From Bordetella genomosp. 9 (GTDB taxonomy: Bacteria > Pseudomonadota > Gammaproteobacteria > Burkholderiales > Burkholderiaceae_B): a stretch of 64,000 nucleotides of DNA. Below are positions 1 through 11,030 of the stretch, piece by piece (within the stretch, counting starts at the first letter, position 1; every line of letters begins with the position of its first letter). Under the pieces are notes generated by a model. That model was given only the letters and a program-made list of their open reading frames with translations. It searched no databases and was not told the DNA's origin. The DNA lies in assembly GCF_002261425.1 (NCBI RefSeq), contig NZ_NEVJ01000003.1, positions 1,054,001 through 1,118,000 on the forward strand, in the 5' to 3' direction. Made by a program: the position numbers and the translations under genes.

Positions 1-1
1 G

Positions 2-1567
2 CGCCAGACGGAAGTGCCGCCGGCCACCGCGTCGGTGGTGCCGGCGCCGGACGATTTCACCTGGACCGATGACGATTGGATGGCCGGCCGCGCCGCGCGC
101 CAGGCGCCCGAAGCGCCGATTTCGGTCTATGAGGTCCATGCCGGCTCCTGGCTGCCGCGCGGCGGCGAGAGCGAAGACAGCGTCTGGGAAAGGCTGGGCG
201 ATCGCCTGGTGCCCTATGCCAAGGACATGGGCTTCACGCACATCGAGCTGCTGCCCATCATGGAGCATCCCTTCGGCGGATCCTGGGGTTACCAGCCGCT
301 GGGAGTCTTCGCGCCCACGGCGCGGTACGGCAAACCCGCCGACTTCGCGCGTTTCATCGACCGCTGCCACGCGGCCGGCCTGGGCGTGATCCTGGACTGG
401 GTGCCGGCGCACTTCCCCACCGACACGCATGGCCTGGCGCAGTTCGACGGCACCGCGCTGTACGAATACAGCGACCCGCGCGAAGGTTTCCATCCCGACT
501 GGAACACCCTGATCTACAACCTGGGCCGGACCGAGGTGCGCAACTTCATGGTGGCCAGCGCGCTGGAATGGGTGCGGCGTTATCACGTGGACGCGCTGCG
601 CGTGGATGCCGTGGCGTCCATGCTGTATCGCGACTACAGCCGCAAGGCGGGCGAATGGATACCGAACCGCTACGGCGGCCGCGAAAACCTGGAAGCCGTG
701 GATTTCCTGCGCGACATGAACGCCACGGTCGCCAAGCTGTGCCCCGGCGCCATCACGGTGGCCGAGGAGTCCACCGCCTGGCCGGGCGTGACCGCGCGTC
801 CGGAAGACGGCGGACTGGGCTTTACCTACAAATGGAACATGGGCTGGATGCACGACACCCTGCGCTACATGCACCATGAGCCCGTGTATCGCAGCTACCA
901 TCACCACGATATGACGTTCGGGATGGTGTATGCCTATTCCGAGCGCTTCATCCTGCCCCTGTCGCACGATGAAGTCGTGCACGGCAAGGGTTCGCTGTTG
1001 AACAAGATGCCAGGCGACCGCTGGCAGCAATTCGCCAACCTGCGCGCCTACTACGGCTTCATGTGGACCCACCCCGGCCGCAAGCTGCTGTTCATGGGCG
1101 GCGAGATCGCGCAGTCGAGCGAGTGGAACCACGACGCCAGCCTGGACTGGCCCGCGCTGGACGACGGCCTGCATCGCGGCGTACAGCAGCTGGTGCGGGA
1201 CCTGAACCATCTGTACTGCGAGCTTACGCCGCTGCATCGGCACGACGGCGACCCCAGCGGTTTCGAATGGGTCGTGGGCGACGACCGCGGCAACAGCGTA
1301 TTCGCCTACATGCGCAAGGACGGCGACCGCCACGTGCTGGCGGTGTCCAACTTCACGCCGGTGCCGCGCCAGGACTACCGGATCGGCGTGCCGCGCCCCG
1401 GTTGGTGGCGCGAACGGCTGAACACGGACGCCGGCGGCTACGGGGGATCGAACGTCGGCAACGGCGGCGGCCGCCATACGGAAGAAATCGCCTCGCATGG
1501 GCAGGCCCAGTCGCTGTCGTTGACGCTGCCCCCCTTGGCGACGGTGATATTCGAACTGCAAGGATAG
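2..1567 (+). CDS. glgB: 1,4-alpha-glucan branching enzyme GlgB, 5' end outside window
   Basis: Makes alpha-1,6 branches in glycogen by cutting and re-joining alpha-1,4 chains in the cytosol. The frame is open to the left edge, so only the C-terminal part (about 521 residues) is present; full-length family members have roughly 700 to 750, so the N-terminal carbohydrate-binding module is mostly outside. The GH13 barrel is visible: the nucleophile Asp in ALRVDAV near base 604, the acid/base Glu in VAEESTAW near base 763, and the [13 protein letters not shown] block near base 960. A C-terminal all-beta domain ends in [12 protein letters not shown] at 14 is an internal Val codon, not a start. glgX follows after 7 bases, so the two are co-transcribed. 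Confidence 0.95.
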   Translation, partial: RQTEVPPATASVVPAPDDFTWTDDDWMAGRAARQAPEAPISVYEVHAGSWLPRGGESEDSVWERLGDRLVPYAKDMGFTHIELLPIMEHPFGGSWGYQPLGVFAPTARYGKPADFARFIDRCHAAGLGVILDWVPAHFPTDTHGLAQFDGTALYEYSDPREGFHPDWNTLIYNLGRTEVRNFMVASALEWVRRYHVDALRVDAVASMLYRDYSRKAGEWIPNRYGGRENLEAVDFLRDMNATVAKLCPGAITVAEESTAWPGVTARPEDGGLGFTYKWNMGWMHDTLRYMHHEPVYRSYHHHDMTFGMVYAYSERFILPLSHDEVVHGKGSLLNKMPGDRWQQFANLRAYYGFMWTHPGRKLLFMGGEIAQSSEWNHDASLDWPALDDGLHRGVQQLVRDLNHLYCELTPLHRHDGDPSGFEWVVGDDRGNSVFAYMRKDGDRHVLAVSNFTPVPRQDYRIGVPRPGWWRERLNTDAGGYGGSNVGNGGGRHTEEIASHGQAQSLSLTLPPLATVIFELQG

Positions 1568-1574
1568 ATCTCCC

Positions 1575-3679
<2,105 letters not shown>

Positions 3680-3683
<4 letters not shown>

Positions 3684-5551
3684 CTAGCACCAACACATCC
3701 GCTGGCGCGGAAGACCGCGACGGCGCCAAGGCGCGCCCGGATGCGAGCTCATCCACCGAGGCCGGCGGCGGGCAGGGCCTGCTGCCCTGCTTCGGCGCGT
3801 GGCATCTGGCGAACGGCCTGACACGCTTCCGCCTCTGGGCGCCCAACGCCAAGGAGGGCGTGAAGCTGGAGATCGCCGATCGCGAGCCGCTGCCCATGAC
3901 CGACGTCGGCGATGGCTTCCATGAAATCCAGACCCCCTGCCCGCCCGGCACGCGCTACCGCTATCGCGTCGGCCCGGATCTGAGCGTGCCGGACCCGGCT
4001 TCGCGCCTGCAGGCCGGCGACGTCCATGACGACAGCATCGTCACCGGCCCCGATTCCTACGCCTGGACCAACACCGGATGGCGCGGCAGGCCGTGGCGCG
4101 AAACCGTGCTCTACGAGCTGCATGCCGGCCTGGCCGGCGGCTACGCCGGCATCGAAGCCAAGCTGCCGGAGCTGGCCGCGCTCGGGATCACGGCGGTCGA
4201 GCTGATGCCCATCGCCGACTTTCCCGGCCCGCGCAACTGGGGCTACGACGGCGTGTTGCCCTATGCGCCGGATTGCGCCTACGGCACGCCCGACGAGCTC
4301 AAGCGCATGATCGATACGGCGCACGGCCTGGGCATGATGGTGTTCCTGGACGTGGTCTATAACCACTTCGGGCCGGACGGCAACTACCTGTCCGCCTATG
4401 CCAGCGATTTCTTCCGTGACGACGTGCATACGCCCTGGGGGGTGGCGATCGACTTCCGCCGCCGCGCGGTCCGGCAGTTCTTTGCCGAGAACGCGCTTTA
4501 CTGGCTGAACGAATTCCGCTTCGACGGCCTGCGGCTGGATGCGGTGCACGCCATCAAGGATGTGGGCTGGCTGGAGGAAATGGCGGGCTTCGTGCGCACT
4601 CATCTGCCTGCCGACCGCATCGTGCACCTGGTGCTGGAAAACGACGACAACCAGGTCCACCCGCTGGAAAACGGCTACCAGGCGCAGTGGAACGACGACG
4701 GCCATCACGTGCTGCACCAGTTGCTGACCGGGGAAAGCGAAGGCTACTACAGCGATTACGCCAACCATCCCGCGCAACGGCTGACGCGCGCGTTGAGCGA
4801 TGGCTTCATCTACCAGGGCGAGACGTCCGAGCACCGCGGCGGCCCGCGCGGCGAACCCAGCGCGCACCTGCCGCCGACGTCCTTCGTGCTGTTCCTGCAG
4901 AACCACGACCAGATCGGCAACCGGGCCATGGGCGAGCGCCTGCTGGCCCTGGCCCGCAACGATACGCGGCCGGTGCGCGCGGCGGTGGCGCTGATGCTCC
5001 TGGCGCCGCAGATCCCCCTGCTCTTCATGGGCGAGGAACGCGGATCGACCGCGCCTTTCCTGTACTTCACCAGCCATGGCGACGCCCAGCTGGCACAGGC
5101 GGTGCGGGACGGCCGACGCAAGGAATTCGAGAAATTCCGCGCCTTCGCGCATCCGGAAACGCGCGACCGCATCCCCGATCCGAACGACGAGGCCACCTAT
5201 ACCCGTTCCGATCCCTTCCAGGCGCCGGCCGATCCGGAATGGCAGGACTACTACCAGGCGCTGCTGCAGCTGCGCCATCGAGTCGTCGTGCCGCGCCTGG
5301 ATGGCGCGCACTCGCTGGGCGCCCATGTCCTCGGACTGCGCGCCGTCGTGGCGCAATGGCTGCTGGGCGATGGCGCGGTGCTGTCGATCTACGTCAACCT
5401 GGGCACGGTGGACGTGCGGCCGGACTGGCTGCAGGAAGACCGTGGCGATGAAACCCTGCTGTTCGAAAGCGAGACCGGCGCCGGCCGCGCGCTGCGCGAT
5501 GGGCTGCTGCAGCATGGCGTGACGGTCGCCCTGTTGAAGGAATTGGCATGA
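3680..5551 (+). CDS. treZ: Malto-oligosyltrehalose trehalohydrolase TreZ
   Basis: Releases trehalose from the maltooligosyl-trehalose made by TreY, the second step of the TreY/TreZ route from glycogen. It has 623 residues from the ATG at 3680; the frame is open further upstream, but that ATG overlaps the glgX stop and precedes the CBM48-like domain (ANGLTRFRLWAPNA). The GH13_10 barrel shows VFLDVVYNHFGPDGNYL, nucleophile D287 in GLRLDAVHAI, acid/base E320 in LVLENDDNQ, and FLQNHDQIGNRAMGERL. The first 35 residues or so are Ser/Ala/Asp-rich and look disordered. It overlaps malQ by 4 bases. Confidence 0.96.
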
Positions 5552-7680
5552 ATGCCCCAGCCATACCGGAAGACGAAGCACAGGCCCTGGCGATGCTGGC
5601 GGAACGCGCCGGCATCGCGGTCGACTGGAAGGATGCCCGCGGGCGCCCCCAGCGGGTGCGCGAAGATGTCGTCCGCACCCTGCTGCATGCGCTGGAGCTG
5701 CCCGCCGGCGGCCTGCCGCAGATCAGGGACAGCATAGGCAGGCTGGCCGAGGAAGGCGGCGAGCACGACGGCTTCAGGATCGTCGACGCCGGCGCCCCCA
5801 TCGTCCTGCACGGCGTGCGCGATATGCAGTTCGAACTGGTCGACGAAGCCGGCGAAGCCCGCACGCTGACCGCACATGGCATGGACGGCGGCGACGCCCA
5901 CCTGCCCGCGCTGGATACCCCGGGCTACTACCGCCTGCGCGGCGACGGCCGCGAATGGACCCTGGCGGTGGCGCCGGGACGCTGCCCCAGCGTGGCCGAC
6001 GTGCTGGAAACCTCGACGCCGCGCGCCTGGGGCGTGGCCGTGCAGCTGTACAGCCTGCGCCGCGCGCATGAGGGCCAGGCGACGCGTGCCGCCGGGATCG
6101 GCGATTTCACCGCCCTGGCGCAGCTGGCCGAAGCGGCGGCCGGACGCGGCGCCGAAGCCATCGCGATCAGCCCGGTGCATGCGATGTTCGCCGCCGATCC
6201 CAGCCGCTATAGCCCGTACGCGCCGTCCAGCCGTCTTTTCCTGAACAGCCTGTATGCCGATCCCTGCCAACTGCTGGGCGAACCCGCCGTCGGCGCGGCG
6301 CTGAACGCCCTGAACCTGGGCGAAGAGATCATGCGCCTGGACGGCCTGCCCCTGGTGGACTGGCCGGCCGTGGCGCGCCTGCGCATGAAGCTGATGCGCA
6401 AGCTCTACGAAGACTTCCGCACCGACGGCACGGCCGCGCTGCACGCCGATTTCGACGCCTTCCGCGCGGCCGGCGGCGAAGCGCTGGAAAGCCATGCGCG
6501 CTTCGAAGCCCTGCATGCGCGCCACCTGCCGCCTTTGGGCGACGCCACCGACTGGCGCCATTGGCCCGCCGACCTGCGCGACCCCACGGGACGCGGCGTC
6601 AAGACGTGGGCCCATGCCCACGACAAGGACGTCGCCTACCACGTCTTCCTGCAGTGGCTGGCCACGCGCGGCTTGCAGCGGGCGCAGCGCACCGCGCTGG
6701 ATGCGGGCATGCGCATCGGCCTGATCAGCGATCTGGCGGTGGGCACCGATCCCAGCGGCAGCCACGCCTGGAGCCGGCAGAGCGACATCCTGTCGGACCT
6801 GTCGCCCGGCGCCCCGCCGGACGTCTACAACCCCCTGGGCCAGAGCTGGGGATTGACCGCGTTTTCGCCCCGCTCGATGCGCTTGAGCGGCTATTCGGCC
6901 TTCCGCGAAATGCTGCGCGCATCGCTGGCCTACACCGGCGGCGTGCGCATCGACCACGTGCTCGGCCTGGCCCGCATGTGGCTCGTGCCGCGCGATGCCT
7001 CGCCCAAGGACGGCGCCTACCTGCGCTATCCGCTGGACGACATGCTGCGGCTGGTGGCCCTGGAAGCCTGGCGGCATCGCGCCATCGTCGTCGGCGAGAA
7101 CCTGGGCACGGTGCCCGAGGGTTTCAACGAGCGCATCGACCGCGCCGGCATGCTCGGCATGGACGTCCTCTGGTTCCAACGCGCCGGTTGGAGCGATCCC
7201 ACGCCCTTCATGCCGCCGAATGCCTGGTCCGCGTCGTCCATCGCCTTGAGCACCACGCACGACCTGCCCACCGTGGCGGGCTGGTGGACGGGCACCGACA
7301 TCGGCTGGCGCGCGCGCCTGCAACTGCTGGGCGACGACGAGACCGAGGACGGCCTGCACCAGCAGCGCGCCCGCGATCGCGGCGCGTTGTGGCATGCCAT
7401 GCGGCAGGCCGGCTGCGCGCCGGACGACGCCCCGCACGATCCGCCGCAGGAAGCGCCCATCGAGGACGTCCTGCGTTTCGTTGCCCATACGCCTTCACCC
7501 CTGATGGTCGTTCCGACGGAAGACCTGCTGGGCTTGAACGAGCAGCCCAACCTGCCGGGCACCATCGATCAACATCCCAATTGGCGTCGGCGCCTGGGCG
7601 CCGACGCGGCCCGGCTGTTCGAAAGCGAAGCCGTGCGCCGCCGCGCCGACGCCGTAGCCGATACCCGGAGCAAACCATGA
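5548..7680 (+). CDS. malQ: 4-alpha-glucanotransferase MalQ (amylomaltase)
   Basis: Disproportionates malto-oligosaccharides by moving alpha-1,4-glucan segments, which regenerates longer chains for TreY and frees glucose. It has 710 residues, close to the E. coli-type enzyme with an extra N-terminal domain of about 140 residues ahead of the GH77 barrel. GH77 landmarks are SPYAPSSRLFLN, nucleophile D469 in RIDHVLGLAR, acid/base E517 in VVGENLGTVP, and TTHDLPTVAGWW. It lies between treZ and treY with ATGA overlaps on both sides (5548 and 7677), so it is built into the trehalose operon. Confidence 0.95.
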   Translation: MNAPAIPEDEAQALAMLAERAGIAVDWKDARGRPQRVREDVVRTLLHALELPAGGLPQIRDSIGRLAEEGGEHDGFRIVDAGAPIVLHGVRDMQFELVDEAGEARTLTAHGMDGGDAHLPALDTPGYYRLRGDGREWTLAVAPGRCPSVADVLETSTPRAWGVAVQLYSLRRAHEGQATRAAGIGDFTALAQLAEAAAGRGAEAIAISPVHAMFAADPSRYSPYAPSSRLFLNSLYADPCQLLGEPAVGAALNALNLGEEIMRLDGLPLVDWPAVARLRMKLMRKLYEDFRTDGTAALHADFDAFRAAGGEALESHARFEALHARHLPPLGDATDWRHWPADLRDPTGRGVKTWAHAHDKDVAYHVFLQWLATRGLQRAQRTALDAGMRIGLISDLAVGTDPSGSHAWSRQSDILSDLSPGAPPDVYNPLGQSWGLTAFSPRSMRLSGYSAFREMLRASLAYTGGVRIDHVLGLARMWLVPRDASPKDGAYLRYPLDDMLRLVALEAWRHRAIVVGENLGTVPEGFNERIDRAGMLGMDVLWFQRAGWSDPTPFMPPNAWSASSIALSTTHDLPTVAGWWTGTDIGWRARLQLLGDDETEDGLHQQRARDRGALWHAMRQAGCAPDDAPHDPPQEAPIEDVLRFVAHTPSPLMVVPTEDLLGLNEQPNLPGTIDQHPNWRRRLGADAARLFESEAVRRRADAVADTRSKP

Positions 7681-10376
7681 CCGCGCCCCGCGCAACCGTA
7701 CGGCTGCAACTGCACCAGGGCTATACCCTGGCCGATGCCCGCGACCATGTGCCCTATTTCGCCCGCCTGGGCGTCAGCCATCTCTATCTTTCGCCGATCA
7801 CCCGGGCACGGCCCGGGTCGCAACACGGCTACGACGTCGTCGACCATGCCCAGGTCAACCCCGAACTGGGCGGCGAACCGGCGCTGCGCGCGCTGGCCGC
7901 CACGGCCCGCGAGGCCGGATTGGGGCTGATCGTCGACATCGTGCCCAATCACATGGCGACCAGTACCGACAATCCCTGGTGGCGCAGCGTGCTGGAGCAG
8001 GGCCGCGGCAGTCCTCACGCGGAATGGTTCGACATTACCTGGGACAGCACCGACAAGGATATGCACGACAAAGTGCTGGCGCCTTTCCTGGGCAAGCCCT
8101 ATGGCGAGGCGCTGGCCGCCGGCGACATCGGCCTGCGTTACGACGCGCAAGCGGACCGCTGCTACGTCGACGTCCACGGTTCCCCCTATCCGCTGGACCC
8201 GGCGAGCCTGGACGACGGCGGGCCGCGCGATGCCGGTGCCCTGGCGGACTTCGACCCCGCCACCGATGCAGGCCGCGAGCGCCTGCATGCCTTGCTCGAG
8301 CGCCAGCACTACCGCCTGGCGTGGTGGCGCGCGGCGCCGGAAGAAATCAATTGGCGCCGCTTCTTCGAGATCACCGACCTGATCGGCGTGCGCGTGGATC
8401 AGCCCGTGGTGTTCGACGCGGTGCACGACATGATCCTGGGCTTCTACGAAGAAGGCCTGATCGACGGCGTGCGCGTGGACCATGTGGACGGCCTGAGCGA
8501 TCCCATCGGTTACTGCGAGCGCCTGCGCGCCGCGCTGGACGAACGGGTGCAACGCCGCCCCGCCCATCTGCGCGAACAAGACCCGTATCTGGTCATCGAG
8601 AAGATCCTGGCCGACGACGAAACGCTGGACGACCGCTGGAAGGTCAACGGCACCACGGGCTACGACTTCATGAGCCAGGTCGGCGCGGTGCTGCATGATC
8701 CCAGCGGCGAACAGACCTTGACCGAACTGTGGGAAAGCGTCTCCGGCGATCCCCGGCCCTTCACCGCCATCGCCAACGAGGCGCGCGACCTGATGATGCT
8801 GCGCCACTTCCCGGCCGAACGCCTGGCGGCGGCGCGGGCGCTGCATCGCGTGGCGCGGCTGGACCTGCGCACGCGCGACTGGGGCGAATCGGCCATCCAG
8901 CGCGTGCTGTGGGAGCTGCTGTCGGTATTCCCGGTGTACCGCATCTACGCCGACGAACGCGGCTGGCATCATATGGACCGCGTTCGCTTCGAACACGCCG
9001 CCACCCAGGCCCATGCCCGCATCCGCCTGGACCGCGACGGCGACGACGGGCCGTTGCTGGAGCTGATGTCCGGCTGGCTGGGCGGCGAGGCGCCGGAAAA
9101 CTTCCCGCCCGAGCAATGCATGGCGCGCCGCGAGGCCATCCGCCGCTTCCAGCAGCTGACGCCGCCGCTGACCGCCAAATCGCTGGAAGATACCGCCTTC
9201 TACCGCTACGGCAGGCTGCTGTCGCGCAACGAAGTGGGCGCCGATCCCGGATTGTTCTGCATGGCGCCGGACGTCTTTCATCGGCGCTGTTCGTCGCGCG
9301 GCCGGCATTTTCCCCATGCCATGGTCGCCACCGCCACGCACGACCACAAGCGCGGCGAAGACACGCGCTCGCGCCTCGCCGCGCTGAGCGAAGTATCCGC
9401 GCAATGGGCCGACACCGTACTGGACTGGATGAACCGGCACGTGCCGGCCACGTATAGCGGCGCGGGCACGCTGTCGCCGCACCCGGGCGACGTCTATATG
9501 CTTCTGCAGACGCTGGTGGCCGCCTGGCCGCTCGCGCTGGCACCGGACGACGAGGCTGGGCTGCAGGCCTTCGGCGATCGCGTGTCGGCCTGGCAGCAGA
9601 AGGCCCTGCGCGAAGCCAAGCTGCGCACCAGCTGGGTGGTGCCGGACGCCACTTATGAAGCGGCGTGCGAGGACGTGCTGCGCAAGTTGCTGCAGCCCGC
9701 CACCGAGCCTGACTCGCCGGCCCGTGAGATCGCCGCCTTCGCCAACCGCATCGCGCCCGCCGGCGCCGTCAACAGCCTGTCGCAGACGCTGTTGCGCATG
9801 ACCGTTCCGGGCGTGCCGGACCTGTACCAGGGCACCGAGTTCTGGGATTTCAGCCTGGTCGATCCGGACAACCGCGCGCCGGTGGACTATGCCGCCCGCA
9901 TGGCCGCGCTGGACGCGGGCGATGCGCACGATCCCGACGCGCTGCTGGCCAACTGGCGGGATGGCCGGCTGAAGCAAGCCATCGTGCGCGGCGCGCTGCA
10001 GGCGCGGCGCGACTATGCCGACATCTTCGCCGAAGGCAACTATGTGCCGCTGCCCATCCTGGGCTCGCGCGGCGCGAATATCCTGGCTTTCCTGCGCTGC
10101 CTGGAGGATCGCTGCGTGTTCGTCCTGGCGCCGCGCCTGTGCAGCCAGGGCCTGCGCGACGAAGCGGGCGACGATCCGTCAGGCGCCTCCACGGCCCTGC
10201 CGCGTATCGATGGCGATTTCTGGGACACCACGGCCGTCGTGCTGCCCCACCGCTACGCGGGCGCGGTGTTGCGCGATGCCCTCAGCGGACGCGAGCGCCG
10301 GGTCGGCGCCGACAGCATCCTGCCCCTGGCCGAGGCCCTGGCCGATTTCCCGGTCGCGCTGCTGGTGGCCGACTGA
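7677..10376 (+). CDS. treY: Malto-oligosyltrehalose synthase TreY
   Basis: Converts the reducing end of a maltodextrin to an alpha,alpha-1,1 linkage, the first step of the TreY/TreZ trehalose route. The ATG at 7677 overlaps the malQ stop, and MTAPRATVRLQLHQGYTLAD is the expected family N-terminus. It has 899 residues, at the long end of the family. The GH13_26 barrel shows IVDIVPNHMA, nucleophile D268 in GVRVDHVDGL, acid/base E308 in YLVIEKILAD, and late blocks ATATHDHKRGEDTR and PGVPDLYQGTEFWDFSLVDP. It is the last gene of the operon; a perfect hairpin begins at the last base of its stop codon. Confidence 0.96.
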   Translation: MTAPRATVRLQLHQGYTLADARDHVPYFARLGVSHLYLSPITRARPGSQHGYDVVDHAQVNPELGGEPALRALAATAREAGLGLIVDIVPNHMATSTDNPWWRSVLEQGRGSPHAEWFDITWDSTDKDMHDKVLAPFLGKPYGEALAAGDIGLRYDAQADRCYVDVHGSPYPLDPASLDDGGPRDAGALADFDPATDAGRERLHALLERQHYRLAWWRAAPEEINWRRFFEITDLIGVRVDQPVVFDAVHDMILGFYEEGLIDGVRVDHVDGLSDPIGYCERLRAALDERVQRRPAHLREQDPYLVIEKILADDETLDDRWKVNGTTGYDFMSQVGAVLHDPSGEQTLTELWESVSGDPRPFTAIANEARDLMMLRHFPAERLAAARALHRVARLDLRTRDWGESAIQRVLWELLSVFPVYRIYADERGWHHMDRVRFEHAATQAHARIRLDRDGDDGPLLELMSGWLGGEAPENFPPEQCMARREAIRRFQQLTPPLTAKSLEDTAFYRYGRLLSRNEVGADPGLFCMAPDVFHRRCSSRGRHFPHAMVATATHDHKRGEDTRSRLAALSEVSAQWADTVLDWMNRHVPATYSGAGTLSPHPGDVYMLLQTLVAAWPLALAPDDEAGLQAFGDRVSAWQQKALREAKLRTSWVVPDATYEAACEDVLRKLLQPATEPDSPAREIAAFANRIAPAGAVNSLSQTLLRMTVPGVPDLYQGTEFWDFSLVDPDNRAPVDYAARMAALDAGDAHDPDALLANWRDGRLKQAIVRGALQARRDYADIFAEGNYVPLPILGSRGANILAFLRCLEDRCVFVLAPRLCSQGLRDEAGDDPSGASTALPRIDGDFWDTTAVVLPHRYAGAVLRDALSGRERRVGADSILPLAEALADFPVALLVAD

Positions 10377-10399
10377 GGCGGCCGGGTAACCGGCCGCCT
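10376..10399 (+). terminator. Strong hairpin directly after treY
   Basis: A perfect 10-bp inverted repeat (10376-10385 with 10390-10399) closes a GTAA tetraloop. All but the first pair are G-C or C-G. No T-run follows, so it may act as an mRNA 3'-end stabiliser or as part of a Rho-dependent end rather than as a classical intrinsic terminator. Confidence 0.6.
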
Positions 10400-10520
10400 G
10401 CACATCCAAGGCGCGCCGCATGCTGTCCATAGCGGACTAGCGTGCGGCCGCGCCGGGAAAAAGCCGCTTGATGGAAAAGTGTTTCCCGTGCGCAGGCCGC
10501 CAGGCAAATCGATAGGAAAC

Positions 10521-10544
10521 TATTAATTAACATATAATCCTTTC
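10521..10544 (+). promoter_or_regulatory. Promoter -10 abutting the marR start (possible leaderless mRNA) with AT-rich operator
   Basis: A perfect TATAAT lies at 10533-10538, only 6 bases before the ATG at 10545, preceded by a TTAATTAA palindrome (10523-10530). With normal spacing, transcription would begin at or next to the ATG. No purine-rich ribosome-binding site precedes the ATG. The -35 region is not recognisable. The palindrome is a plausible site for the MarR product itself (autoregulation), which is an inference. Confidence 0.5.
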
Positions 10545-11030
10545 ATGAAAAAGCCCACCGACGCCTGCCTCGCGGCGATGACCAGCCATCTGCTGACCCT
10601 GCACCGCGCCTACCGCGCCGCGGCGGATAAGGCCCTGGCCGATTACGGCCTGTCGCAGGCCACCGCCTGGCCGGTCATCTGGCTGGGCCGGCTGGGCGAC
10701 GGCGTGCGCCAGGGCGTCCTGGCGGAAGCCATGGGCGTCGAAGGCCCTTCGGTGGTGCGTCTCGTGGATCAGCTCGAATCCGCCGGCCTGCTGGAACGGC
10801 ACGAGGATCCACTGGACCGCCGCGCCAAGACACTGCACATGACGCCGGCGGGCGAGGCCCTGCGCGCCCGCGTGGAAGAAATGCTGGTGCATTTGCGCCG
10901 CCAGGTCTTCCGCGGGGTGGACGCGGCCGATGCCGAGGCCTGCGTGCGCGTATTCGAAAGCATCAAGACCTCGCTCATGCACATCGAGCCCATTCCGCTC
11001 AGCGCCGCGCGGCGGGAGCGTGGGCAATGA
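10545..11030 (+). CDS. MarR family transcriptional regulator
   Basis: Winged-helix regulator of 161 residues that probably represses the efflux genes behind it and responds to an aromatic ligand. The fold is recognisable from the dimer helix MTSHLLTLHRAYRAAADKAL, the recognition region VRQGVLAEAMGVEGPSVVRL, and the wing with DPLDRRAKTLHMTPAGEAL. It is the first gene of a five-gene run; its TGA overlaps the ATG of the FUSC gene. It resembles SlyA/HpaR-type members in length, but I cannot assign a ligand. The start is the ATG next to a TATAAT box, without a Shine-Dalgarno sequence. Confidence 0.9.
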   Translation: MKKPTDACLAAMTSHLLTLHRAYRAAADKALADYGLSQATAWPVIWLGRLGDGVRQGVLAEAMGVEGPSVVRLVDQLESAGLLERHEDPLDRRAKTLHMTPAGEALRARVEEMLVHLRRQVFRGVDAADAEACVRVFESIKTSLMHIEPIPLSAARRERGQ

